A stretch of DNA of 64,000 nucleotides from Siphonodentalium dalli. Taxonomy: Eukaryota; Mollusca; Scaphopoda; Gadilida; Siphonodentaliidae. Below, in pieces: positions 12,131-22,949 of this stretch. The position numbers and the translations under genes were made by a program. How positions within the stretch are numbered: the stretch's first letter is position 1; each line of letters opens with the position of its first letter. The stretch lies in assembly GCA_032622095.1 (NCBI GenBank), contig CP136063.1:177919956-177983955 (forward strand). The letters run 5' to 3'. The notes under the pieces are model-generated. The model searched no databases and had not been told where the DNA came from. It saw only the letters and a list, made by a program, of their open reading frames with translations.

Positions 12131-12721
12131 ATATTCACGTATCGCTTAAAGTCTTTTTGGTTATATCGGCGTGTATGTCGAATTGCTTTATTGAACCATG
12201 ACTTGTTAGCCACGATAAGAAGTGGGCGCACTTTGCTTTTCTATTATTGTTTAACCTACTTTGTTATTTTCATGTGACATAAATCGGAATGCTATCTACT
12301 ATTATATTGCCTGAGGATTTGAGGATGGTATAATAAATTTAATTCACACATGAACCTTTCGAGCTGTGTGTTTATATCGGTGTTTAAAATGTTATTTAAC
12401 ATCGTTTAGGGAACTTTTTCATTTATGTATACGCGATAAATATCAATCAACTGATATTCTAAATGAATTGGGGTTGTAATTATTAACCAATTCACACGTT
12501 ACTCCTTCGTGGTGTTTTGTAGATATTGACGTTTAGTGAACTTTAGTCTCGGTCTCTAAACTTTTTTCTCCATTTCTTTGTATACGGAATATATCTGAGC
12601 TATGAATAGAGATGTTATTAAGAAAAGTTCCATAACCCTTCACATTGTTTTTTTAAACATATAATGTGGCCTTATTATAAGCATCGTTTTATGTCTGTGT
12701 ACGCGGCATATATCAGAATTA

Positions 12722-13290
12722 ACCCTCATGCGACCATATTTTAATTGATCCTCATGGGGGGGGGGGGCATATTTTAATTAGTCATCATTGGACCATATTT
12801 TAATTGACCCTCATGGGACTATATTGTATTTAACCCCATGGGACCGTAGTTAATCAACAATGATGACACCATATTTTTATTTTTATTATATAACCCTCGT
12901 AATGGGACCATATTTTAACTTTACTTAACCCCATGTTACCATATTTTAATTGACATTCATTTGACCATATTTCAGTTAACCCCATGGGTCCATATTTGTA
13001 TTAACCCTCATGGGACCATTTTCTAATTAACCTTGATCAGTTATGCTACCATAGTTTAATTAACAATCATGGTACTATTTTAGTTAACCATCATGGGACC
13101 ATCTTTTTATTAACCCTCATAGGACCTTATTTTAATTAACCCTCATGGGACCGTATTTTATTTAACCCTCATGTGACCATATTTTAATTTACCCTCATGT
13201 GACCATATTTTAATTAACCCTCTCTATGTGTGACCATATTTCAATTAACCCTCATGGGACCATACATGTATTTTAGTTAATCCTCACGAG
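12722..13290. repeat. Minisatellite, ~26-bp unit
   Basis: About 20 imperfect copies of AACCCTCATGGGACCATATT followed by TTAATT. Units vary by substitution and by short insertions, including a G-run at 12758-12768 and an ATGATGACACC variant near 12860. No coding capacity. Confidence 0.9.
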
Positions 13291-13415
13291 AATAAATATC
13301 GTCAGTTGATATCAGGAGTGAATTACCTGAAGCCATTCTTATATCACCATTACGCCCTCTTATGGTGTATATTGGCAAGTATATCGGCCCTGTCGTGTGA
13401 GGAGATGGACTAAAT

Positions 13416-13765
13416 GTGATTAAAACGTACTCGGTAATTGCGTACTTAGGTGGACTAAATGTGATCAGAAACGTACTCGGTATTTGCGTACTTGAACCAT
13501 GTAACGAAGTTCGACAATTTTGGCCGCATTATTATCCTGAATGCAATTTCATGCACTTTCAGACCTCTATTTCAATAGAAATTAGAACAGGTATTTGCGT
13601 ATTCGGATGGACGAAGTGTGATCAGAAAAGTAATCGGTATTTGCGTACTTGAACCATGTAACGAAGATCGAGAGCTTTTTGGCCTGATTATTATTGTGCA
13701 TGCTATCTCATGCACTATTCGTACCTCTATTTCAATAGAAAGTAGAACAAATAACATTTCAGAAC
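13416..13765. repeat. Tandem duplication of a ~160-bp unit
   Basis: Two long units share GTATTTGCGTACTTGAACC, ATGTAACGAAG, CTCATGCACT and CCTCTATTTCAATAGAAA; a third shorter start precedes them at 13425. Open frames on both strands here follow the duplication and look fortuitous. Confidence 0.75.
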
Positions 13766-15290
13766 AGCGCATCCGCACACAATCCCGTCCAAATACAGAT
13801 ACGATAGGCGAGAATCGCATGCGTTTTGATATGTCGATGCCGTCTGGAGAGTTTGGCGGGACCAGCATCCCGTCTCGATTTGCTCAGTCTACCCTTGATG
13901 CTATAAAGTGGTAGCCGCGGGCGCTTATATATAGAGTTGTTTTTATGAGCCATCAGGCCCCCGCGGCAGCGGTCGCTGGCGCGACCTGACTGCCTCGATA
14001 TCAATTTGAAAAAGGGGTGACGTTGCTTAACGCGCCTGCGGCGCTTCAATAACAGTTAGACAGTGCCGTCCGCCTCCCCCAAGCCCACCCACCCTAAAAG
14101 TGATTTTTCCTATAGTGTTTTTGAAACGTGTCTCTTTGTGGTGTCATTCTTTTGGTATGATTTTGGTGTTCAGAACGTATATATATATGCGCCCTTTTTA
14201 AACACATCTCAAACATTAGTTGGCACTTTAAATGTTTTCACTTCCTTTCTCACCAAGTGTACATTATACGCACATACACAAAATATGACATATAATCAAC
14301 TACATAGGCGTTACCTATATACACGTTTTTTCACAATCACTACAATAAAGTTGGAATATATTTTATATATGCCTGATAGTATGTATGCATGATCTTGAGG
14401 ACATTACCATTTCTGACTATGGTTTTCTTGTACTAAATCTGGCCCATTTTAAATATTTAAACACAGTATATTCCCGACCAGACTCAGCTGCCATATCCAA
14501 ATGTACCATTCACCAACTATATATTACCGTAATACATATATAGAAAGACATATAAGTGTGTAATATAGTGTACAGATATATTGTCCAGATATATTTCCAA
14601 TAGATGGAACCACCACAATTCTCAATGCTTCCAATCACTCACCTGAAGTCTGCACTGGCATCGTATTACATCCGCGTACACAGATGAATTCCTTTCGATA
14701 TCATCCAATGTTTACATCGAAGGTCGCGCAACCCAAAACACATATTCGTCCAGAAACCTTAAAACCTTCACATTTCTGCAGCGGAATCCCTATCAAACTT
14801 CCGCTCAGATCATTTTTCATCAGCAGGATAGTTCAGTGCCAACAGAAATTCAATAGAACATCGGAATTTTGCTGCGATAAATTTTCTATATTCGCGTCAA
14901 TGTACGTGATCTTCCACGGATTATTGCAGAGGCGCGGGCTGATATTGATTTTCTTCAGCAAGACTCCGCTCACACACAAATTAATCAATAACATAACAAG
15001 GCCCACATAGAACCAGCGGCATGCACTGCGAGACTACTCTTTGTTCCCAATTTTGGGTTTACTTCTCTCGTCGATAATTATGGAAGATGGAACTTCATCG
15101 TGTAGGCCTATAGTTTGCGAACGTGTAGGCCTATATAGGCGTACGTCATTTTTATAAATATATGTTGAAGCTGATCAACATTGTCTGGCCACTGTTAGTG
15201 CAATTCACTTCTCTAAGATATGGACGATTGATCGACGACTTACCATATTAACCCTTTCTTTACTAAATCGATCCCCCCATTCATTTATAA
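13766..15290. other. Intergenic, no recognised gene
   Basis: A GC-rich patch at 13855-14060 contains partly self-complementary CCGCGGGCGC / GCCCCCGCGGCAGCGG and CGCCTGCGGCGC. The remainder is AT-rich. Open frames of about 100 codons have no recognisable domain and no splice context. Confidence 0.4.
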
Positions 15291-15500
15291 AAGTGAATAT
15301 TGGAAAATCTATTATTCATTTGGAGGGGTATTCAGGAAAAATGAGCAGACGACAGACTGTCATGTAAAAAGATAATAGAAGTACAGAAGTATTCATTTCC
15401 ATTGGATGGAAATGTTCAGATAATAAGTTCAATTAACAAAAGACCTATAAACTTATTGTCTGAATAGTTTAAACGGGAACCACTCGTCAATGAGTAGTTA
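15290..15500. repeat. Interspersed repeat family C, copy 2 (inverted)
   Basis: Carries GTTCAGATAATAAGTTCAA, AACTTATTGTCTGAATAG and CGTCAATGAGTAGTT, the counterparts of 9005-9200 in the other orientation. Confidence 0.5.
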
Positions 15501-15734
15501 TAGTATAACATGGGTTAATAATTGTCGTCCAATAATGTTATCTATCAATATTCATAAAGATGGTCTATATCTCTTCCTAAGAAGTTTTATTTAGTTTCCT
15601 GGGTATAAAACAATAAATACGACCAAAGGCAGTTTTGTTGAGTTAGTTATCTGCATGCATTAACATTTCCTACCAATGAATAGGAATCCTTTCACAATGG
15701 TATAGTCTGTTCGTATATGTCTGTCCTCCGCTTA

Positions 15735-15897
15735 TATAAGGATTAACTGTCATGTGGACTGTTTTTATGGAGATGTAACGGTGAGGTAAGTGGACATAAC
15801 TTGTGTAAAACCCGAAGGGTTTTACATACAAGTTATGTCCACTTACCTCACAGTTACATCTCCATAAACATAGTCCACATGACAGTTAATCCTTATA
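15735..15897. repeat. Long near-perfect palindrome (family E), copy 1
   Basis: TATAAGGATTAACTGTCATG at the left pairs with CATGACAGTTAATCCTTATA at the right; the arms run about 78 bp to a small centre at ACCCGAAGGGTTT. It would fold as a single cruciform. Together with the sequence to 16246 it forms an element repeated at 40544-41526. Confidence 0.9.
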
Positions 15898-15904
15898 TTT
15901 ATAT

Positions 15905-16246
15905 ACATTTAGCGAAAAAGCCACTTTTGTAAATAAATTTAAATCGAAAAGTGTATCGTGACAAGATCAGCCCAAAATACCCAATAGCACCCTTGGCAAA
16001 AGTTAATAGGAACAATTTCTCTTCATGTTGAAACCCGATGATGTATTAAGTCAATCCTGCGCGAGTCAAAATGCGCCCAAAGCACTACGCGTTCGTCTTT
16101 CCAAACCTAATGACGTATCGATGGTGTTATTAGCTTGGTGTTATTAGGCGTTGCGCATTCACCGAGAAATAACTGCAACTAGCCACGTGGGCGCCGACCA
16201 ATCAGAATGCTGGATTTAGTGATGACAACACTTAGTGTGTAAATAT
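15905..16246. repeat. Unique part of element E, copy 1 (uninterrupted)
   Basis: From GCCACTTTTGTAAATAAATT to GATGACAACACTTAGTGTG this matches 40690-41526 apart from a 518-bp insertion in the latter. It therefore provides the pre-insertion sequence for that nested element. Confidence 0.8.
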
Positions 16247-16609
16247 ATTTCCTTAACATTCCTGCATGCAGGTGAATACTATAGTCTATACCACACCCGT
16301 ATCCTTTGACAACTAACGGAATAATTCATGTATATAGTAAAGACAGGGTTGATGGTATATACGGTGGAATCGTATAGCAGTCATAACTTAAAGTACAAAT
16401 GGTGGATTTCGACCCCTTTCAGTGGATGCATGGAAGGGGAGGGTTCAAATGGATAGTCTCTGAATTTGAATTTTTTCCAACAAGGTGGAGTGTACCGGAA
16501 ATTAGGAGGTAACTAGACCACATATAGCCACCATATAGCAAAACACACAGGGAAGTTGGGAAATACCATTTGACGGCATTCATGCATGATCGGAATCTTC
16601 ATCATATAT

Positions 16610-17050
16610 ATCACACCTGGTCAAGTGGTCCTGCTAATGTGCTATGATGCTGCGTGGTGGGGCATGCTAAATTGCTATGATGCTGTTGAGTAAACTGGTG
16701 TTAAGAAAAAGTACCGTTATTTTGTATAAAGTTGTCATTTTCGCGGTGTTCTGATAAGCTGAACATATCCAGAATAAGTCACTATGTGTATCAATCATTT
16801 AGAAAGATATATTTCGCGAAATATCTTAATGCTGGTTGTATTAGTTGTATCAAATCGACTATTAGCAAGATGGCTATTCGCGTCGTTTTGCAGACACCAG
16901 CGCAGCAATTATGTTCTTGAATGTTACATACAGACGCTGTCCTTTTGTCAGATCGCCTTGATTAGCCTAACGCCAATCGCTGCTAAAATGACAATTTCTT
17001 CAGAAAAAATAACGATAGGGGCCGGCCTTAGCTATACGTTTTTGTAACGG
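16610..17050. repeat. Diverged interspersed repeat shared with 56565-56750
   Basis: ATGTTCTTGAATGTTACATA..AGACGCTG..GATTAGCC is matched at 56567-56640 and GGTCAAGTGGTCCTGCTAAT is matched inverted at 56730-56750. The open frames across it are not family-like. Confidence 0.45.
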
Positions 17051-17724
17051 CCTAAGTTTGCCCTACCAGCATCATGCATCATAGCATGCAATTCAGCATG
17101 AACCCCAACATCATAACAAATTGGCAGAACCAATTGGCCATGGGTGTATATATACATATGATGTGAGTCTGCAGAGTGAATTGGCGAAGTTCGATACAAT
17201 CCTTTTTCGCCATATATATCGAATTTTCTCCATCATTTATTGGCGTATGAAATGTTATGAGTGACCACAGTAATCGTTCTCACGATAATCAACGTGGTAT
17301 TCAACGCTGCTGCAGGGTTTATTTCTAATGGTTCGAATAGCCAAGATATCGATTACCATCGGATCGCCTTTTTAGCAGAGCAAATTCGATAAGGAGACCT
17401 TCTGGAGACTGTAACAATAGTAAGTACGTCTCTTCACTCGCCATCTGGTTTGGGTGTATGTCAGACCGAGTTTCCCCCGTCTCTGCCTTAGTCGGCCACG
17501 CTGTATATAACCGTATTATAATTCTGAGTAGAAAACAACTGGCTAATAGACAGGTTCAGTTATATGTACGTGTAACTTATAATGCGAGTTATACTATATT
17601 GTTGCTATATATAGATAGGCATGCATATGGCGGAAAAATTCAGCTGATTTTGTGGTGCGAAATATACACGTTTATAGCATAGATGTCGACACATGATATA
17701 CATCGGCCGGACATTGGGTGTGTA

Positions 17725-17875
17725 TAGTATGGGGATACGCAAACAACGACATTGTTGAAAACTTACATAGAAAATTCATTAAGAATATCCTCAGATTAAA
17801 ACCTAGCACCTCTAATTACATGGTATCGACTGTCACTTACAAACATTGGGTTCGGTGTTCCTATGAACAAAACAA
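17725..17875 (+). pseudogene. LINE C-terminal fragment
   Basis: Plus-strand translation gives NDIVENLHRKFIKNIL, then RLKPSTSNYMVS, matching the conserved pattern after the reverse-transcriptase domain of non-LTR elements (ExLHxKFxKxILxVxxST). The frame decays downstream. It shows no continuity with the relic at 1560-1930. Confidence 0.65.
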
Positions 17876-19110
17876 CTTAGGATTTTGTTCCAGATGAAAC
17901 CAAAGAAGTGTGGAACCAAATTGCTATGTACTATATGTTGGTATTGTTCTCCGTGGAACAAAAGTTTGAACTTTTTTCTTAGAGTGCGCATGCATGCATG
18001 GTGTAAAACATATATGTCTTCCGATAATATTCATCCATGTTAATAATGTGGTCGTATAGACAGACATAGAAATGAATAAGATATCTGTGTTTTTGTTACT
18101 ATAGTCAATAAGAACATAACATATTTTCTTATTAAAGTGGTGCAGAGATGACCATTGATAGCCATATGATTTGTTTCAAAAACTAATTGTTCCATAAACA
18201 TAGTTTCATCTTCGAACTGGCGGATTCACCGATAAGTTAGAATACTTAACTAGTTCATTTGTGTAAGAACTGGTTTATTTTCGCTGAAATTATACCGTTA
18301 AAAACACTTTAGCACACCTCTAACGACACTTCCTACATGTTTTCAAGACGAAAACAATTGTCCTACCTAAATAATCTACTTGCTAATAATGGAGTGAGTG
18401 TACTGGATAACACTATTAGCTTCCAGTGTGTTTGGTAGTTTGTGAGGATCCAACATAAGTTCAATTATTTTTTTTATTTTCAGCTAAAAAAATATGTCAC
18501 CTATTTATGACTCACAAATGATCTCCCTTTGAATATCAATAGTTACGAAAAGAACTTAATTCCATCTGTGAGGATCTGAGATTTGTGTGGGATGGAAATT
18601 GGTCGCCTCATCGTCAGCCACATTTAGGTTACAGTGAAGTAATTCGATTGGTAGCGCCCTCCAACGGATTTTGGAAGATGCAGGAGAGAATTAAAAAAAT
18701 TCTGGGCACTGGTTGGTTAATATAGTTTCGATATTTAAACATATAACATACATGCAACCACTCCTCTTGAAATTTCAGATGCCAAACAAAACATTGGCAC
18801 ATTAATTGTAAAGCACGTGGTTCCTAGATTTAATTTTTTTTGGTGTGAGGTAAAAATGTCATTATTTTTTTCATGGACTTCTGACTCTAGATTGTAAATC
18901 CCAAACTTAAAGGTATATTCCATGCTAGACTATATCATTTTTTTCATGTAGAAACTTTTCGCAGATGCCAATTCTGGTGATCATGTACTCATTTATAGTC
19001 AGGGCTGCAGGCTATTATATGTTATCACTGATGCCTATGGGAAATAATTACTTCACTGTAATCTTTACAGCTGAAGAACTCTACAGGAACATTGGTATAC
19101 CGGTATATAC
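17876..19110. other. Intergenic, nothing recognised
   Basis: AT-rich sequence with short T-runs and no open frame with a recognisable motif. No repeat shared elsewhere in the window was noticed. Confidence 0.35.
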
Positions 19111-19720
19111 CTAACATACGGAAGCGTATTCGGGACATGGTAGAACAAAAATAAAGTCAAAATTTTGACTTTTTATCTCAAAATTTTGACTTTATAAACT
19201 CAAAATTTTGACTTTTAAACTCGAAATTTTGACTTTCAAACTCAAAATTTGACTTACAAAGTCAAAATTTTGACTTTTTATCTCAATATTTTGACTTTCA
19301 AACTCAATATTTTGACTTTCAAAGTCAAATTTTTGACTTTTTATCTCAACATTTTGACTTTTAAACTCAAAATTTTGACTTTTTATCTCGAAATTTCGAC
19401 TTTCTAAGTAAAATTTTTGACTTGAAAGTCATAATTTTGACTTTTTATCTCAAAATTTTGACTTTCAAACTCAAAATTTTGACTTTTTAGAATTTTCTAA
19501 AAATAGATTCACACTGCTTATTCTATTTTTAGAAAATTCTAAAAAGTCAAAATTTTGACTTTCAAAGTCAAAATTTTGAGTTTGAAAGTCAAAATTTTGA
19601 GATAAAAAGTCAAAATTTTGACTTTGAAAGTCAAAATTTTGAGATAAAAAGTCAAAATTATGACTTTGAAAGTCAAAATTTTGACTTTGAAAGTCAAAAT
19701 TTCGAGATAAAAAGTCAAAA

Positions 19721-19822
19721 TATCGGCCGAACTTAAAGTCCGCATTTTACATCCGCCCGGAATGCTGCCTCCTTCCGGTAACGGAAAAAGCAAGTCACTT
19801 TGGAATTATACGTATCGCGCTC
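19721..19822 (+). repeat. Split direct repeat A1
   Basis: Begins TATCGGCCGAACTTAAAGTC and ends TATCGCGCTC. Repeated as A2 at 21914-22015. Confidence 0.9.
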
Positions 19823-20022
19823 GGTTGTGTGTCGTCAATTCCTATCTGTTTCCATCCGTCACCGTGTTTCTTCACCAGCCTTCATTTATTCGTCTAGCAT
19901 CTTGTTCCTTGTGCGTTCTGTCTGCGTCCTGTTCCGTCGGCGTTACCTATTTTCGTGGGTCGCGCACGTGTTTCCCTGTTTCAGTGTTTGTCGTTCGGTG
20001 GCACTAAAAAAAAAGTTCTCAT

Positions 20023-21077
20023 ATGGTTCGTACGGGATCTCGCGGTCGGGCCCGCGCCCGTTCGTCTCGTAGCAGTCGACAGGATGCATCTGCCAGTTCG
20101 TCTCGTGCTGGTCCTGCTTCCAGTGACCGTGTTAGGCCTTCTTCTCGGGTTTCGGCAAGTGTGTCATCTGTGGCTGATTCACGGGTGCGTGGCCGTGGAC
20201 AGCATTCGCGCGGCAGGCCTGCCCGTGGCTCTGGCCGGGGATGCCGCTCCTCCCGTGGCCGGGTTTCACATTCACGCGGCCGCGATCCTGTTCGTCAGCC
20301 TCGTCGTCAGCCCAGTCGTCAGTCTCGTCGCCGACAGGATGGTTCTCCGCGCCCCAAGTTTCCGCGCTATGAATCCAGGTCACCATCAGCGTCTCCTTTG
20401 TCGACACGTCGACGCAGCAGTTCCGACGACAGCTCCACTTCTCTCCGCCGCCTCGAGGATTCCCGCGTGCCTTCGGTGATACACCGACCGACGCTCCGAC
20501 AAGAGACAGAACTGATCCGGGTAATCCCTTATTTAGCTTACCATCCTCACTGGTCTCCCATTGGGACGCCCCCTTGCCGATTCCTACGGCGGCAGACGGT
20601 TTTGGCTCTCACGTTTCCCGGTCTATTCGAGACAAAAATTTCCGGGGCGATTTTATCAATTTGGATCAACTGCAGGAACCCGCCTCATCTATTCATACAG
20701 CTGACCCCCGTCAGTTGGTTGTCTCTGCTTCCGGGCGAATCCGCGTTGCGCCAAGCGGGCATGCTGCTCCAATAACGTCTGTTAACTCGTGGACCGATGC
20801 TTTTCTCACTTTCGTTTCGGTGTACCTCGACGTTCACCCTGAATCGTCGGCCCAGCCCCTTTTGCGTTACCTGCGCACAATTCGTTGGGCGGCTGCTAAA
20901 TGTGGGGGATCTGCCTGGCGGGTGTACGATACCCAATTTCGGTTGAAGTGGGTTGGGAATACTGCTACTCCTTGGGAGACCATCGACCCTAACATTTGGC
21001 TGCTGGTCATGACGCCCCAGGTTCGGCAACCTCAGATGGGATCCATCTCTCCCCCGTCGGCAACGCTCTCTACCTGA
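20023..21077 (+). pseudogene. gag-like protein of the Ngaro/PAT-like element (two frames)
   Basis: The first frame, from ATG 20023, gives an Arg/Ser-rich basic region (RGRARARSSRSSRQD, RGRGQHSRGRPARGSGRG). The conserved part is in another frame running to the stop at 21077: FRGDFINLDQL, SWTDAFLTFVSVYLDVHP, LLRYLRTIRWAA, WRVYDTQFRLKW and TPWETIDPNIWLLVM. That YDxxFR...PWxxIxxxLW pattern is typical of the gag-type ORF1 of DIRS-order elements. The frames overlap from about 20400 to 20775, so a frameshift, programmed or a decay mutation, separates them. It lacks the following pol frame. Confidence 0.7.
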
Positions 21078-21371
21078 ATAGTCTCCAGGGCGCCCTGGGG
21101 ACCTTCCTGGCATCTGACACTATGGTTTTCCCGGTGGTTTAACTGTTTCATTGATGTCATTGGGCATGGAGCTCCTGGTTTGGGGGAGTGTTGCGCACTC
21201 TATGGCGGTCCTGCAGATAGTGGTAGTGGTAGTGTCGCCATAGCGTTATAACCTGTCTGGTAACTTTGATGGGTGGCTTATCAATAGTAGCTTAGTATGT
21301 TTATGACTGCGCAGTCATCTTATGCTTATTTGAGAGTGCCCTCGAACTGTAGCCTGGGTGTAATATTCCAG

Positions 21372-21821
21372 GCCGTTGCTTAGCCATAGGGAGTTGGGCT
21401 GTCCAGTGGTCTCTACTGCCATTCCTGCGTCGCACTCGTTGGGCTTCTCCCTGTTGGCCGTGTGTGCTTATTGCTTAGGGCGCCTCATAGCAATTCTTGG
21501 GCGCCGGCTCCGAATCGCACCTTGCTCGTCGGGCCATGCTCATGCCTGCGCTGTACAGAAGTATTTCTTCAGCGTTCTCTGCTTCGGCTTCTCGTCAGAG
21601 CTAAGGCTCTGCTTAATTGGTTTCCATGCGTATGGGCTATCTGCAGGACAAGCTTATGATGTTGCATTAAAGCTGAGATCATACCCCACTCATGTGTTGT
21701 CGTTTAAATATTCCATGTGATAAGAGTGTTTTTCCCTGTAGTGCATACACAATCAATGCAGTAGTGGCAGGGCTGTCACTGGTGGGGGTAGTGTCTCTTG
21801 GATCTGAGTGATCACATAATG
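21372..21821 (+). repeat. Split direct repeat B1
   Basis: Begins GCCGTTGCTTAGCCATA and ends GATCACATAATG. Same length as B2 (22240-22689) with only a few substitutions, e.g. AGGGAG versus ATGGAG near the start. Open frames in both copies are non-coding shadows. Confidence 0.9.
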
Positions 21822-21913
21822 CACACAGGGCCGATAAGGTTCGGGGTGATTTATGTGGTTCTTTGATCCTGTCATCCGGCAGACATTCCGGTTTTTCGGT
21901 ACGATCCGTTCCG

Positions 21914-22015
21914 TATCGGCCGAACTTAAAGTCCGCATTTTACATCCGCCCGGAATGCTGCCTCCTTCCGGTAACGGAAAAAGCAAGTCACTTTGGAATT
22001 ATACGTATCGCGCTC
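21914..22015 (+). repeat. Split direct repeat A2
   Basis: Second copy of A1, separated by 92 bp from B1 and by 224 bp from B2. Confidence 0.9.
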
Positions 22016-22239
22016 CCTCCCCCCCCCCCTTGGAGCTCCATGCCCCGCTTTGTTCGGCGTCCCGAAGTGTCACGCCATCTTCATTGTTATGTGATGCCTG
22101 TTTTGTTTTGGGCCTATGGCCCTGTTTGTTTAAATCTCGTTGCTGCTGTTTGTTTTCACTTTCAGGTGCTGTGTCATCAGTGCCATTGATCCAGCTTTGG
22201 TGCGTCCTTTATGGGTAACTGTGGTGTTACCCGCCCATC

Positions 22240-22689
22240 GCCGTTGCTTAGCCATATGGAGTTGGGCTGTCCAGTGGTCTCTACTGCCATTCCTGCGTCG
22301 CACTCGTTGGGCTTCTCCCTGTTGGCCGTGTGTGCTTATTGCTTAGGGCGCCTCATAGCAATTCTTGGGCGCCGGCTCCGAATCGTACCTTGCTCGTCGG
22401 GCCATGCTCATGCCTGCGCTGTACAGAAGTATTTCTTCAGCGTTCTCTGTTTCGGCTTCTCGTCAGAGCTAAGGCTCTGCTTAATTGGTTTCCATGCGTA
22501 TGGGCTATCTGCAGAACAAGCTTATAATGTTGCATTAAAGCTGAGATCATACCCCACTCATGTGTTGTCGTTTAAATATTCCATGTGATAAGAGTGTTTT
22601 TCCCTGTAGTGCATACACAATCAATGCAGTAGTGGCAGGGCTGTCACTGGTGGGGGTAGTGTCTCTTGGATCTGAGTGATCACATAATG
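22240..22689 (+). repeat. Split direct repeat B2 (right end of the retrotransposon)
   Basis: Second copy of B1. Its end at ATAATG is directly followed by resumed satellite (AGTTTGAAAGTCAAAATATT), which fixes the right boundary. Confidence 0.9.
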
Positions 22690-22949
22690 AGTTTGAAAGT
22701 CAAAATATTGAGATAAAAAGTCAAAATTTTGAATTTGAAAGTCAAAATATTGAGTTTGAAAGTCAAAATTTCGAGTTAAAAAGTCAAAATTTTGAGTTTA
22801 TGGAGTCAAAATTTTGACTTAGAAAGTCGAAATTTTGAGATAAAAAGTCAATATTTTGAGTTTTAAAGTCAAAATTTCGAGATAAAAAGTCAAGATTTTG
22901 ACTTTATTTTTGTTCTACCATGTCCCGAATACGCTTCCGTACTAACAAG

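Larger units (their letters stand above)
19721..22689 (+). mobile_element. Ngaro/PAT-like (DIRS-order) retrotransposon, non-autonomous
   Basis: Split direct repeats are laid out A1 (19721-19822), gag-like coding region, B1 (21372-21821), A2 (21914-22015), B2 (22240-22689). A1/A2 are 102 bp and nearly identical; B1/B2 are both 450 bp. This A1-ORF-B1-A2-B2 plan is the hallmark of tyrosine-recombinase retrotransposons. No target duplication is evident, as expected for that mechanism. Only a gag-like frame remains; no reverse transcriptase, RNase H or recombinase is present, so movement would need a partner. GC content is clearly higher than in the flanks. Confidence 0.82.
19117..22941. mobile_element. 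Foldback element with GTCAAAATTTTGAC satellite arms, split by a retrotransposon
   Basis: Outer tips are inverted repeats TACGGAAGCGTATTCGGGAC at the left and its complement at the right, each followed by ATGGTAGAACAAAAATAAAG. CTAACA flanks both sides (19111-19116 and 22942-22947), a likely 6-bp target duplication. The arms (19150-19490, 19550-19720, 22690-22915) consist of self-complementary GTCAAAATTTTGAC units joined by TTTATCTCA or TTTGAAA linkers. A hairpin around TTAGAATTTTCTAAAAATAG lies at 19485-19550. Without the 2.97-kb insertion at 19721-22689 the element would be about 0.86 kb. Confidence 0.85.

Noticed and set aside
12722-13290. CRISPR-like array
   Set aside because: Units are contiguous and drifted with no spacers, and the genome is eukaryotic.
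14063-14392. 109-codon plus-strand frame
   Set aside because: Hydrophobic and Tyr-rich translation of AT-rich sequence with no family resemblance.
19539-19793. Minus-strand frame of repeated ILTFKVKILTF
   Set aside because: Direct translation of the GTCAAAATTTTGAC satellite; not a protein gene.
21376-22588. Cys/Ser-rich frames of 114-125 codons in B1 and B2
   Set aside because: They occupy the 450-bp direct repeats of the retrotransposon, start with different residues in each copy and resemble no protein.
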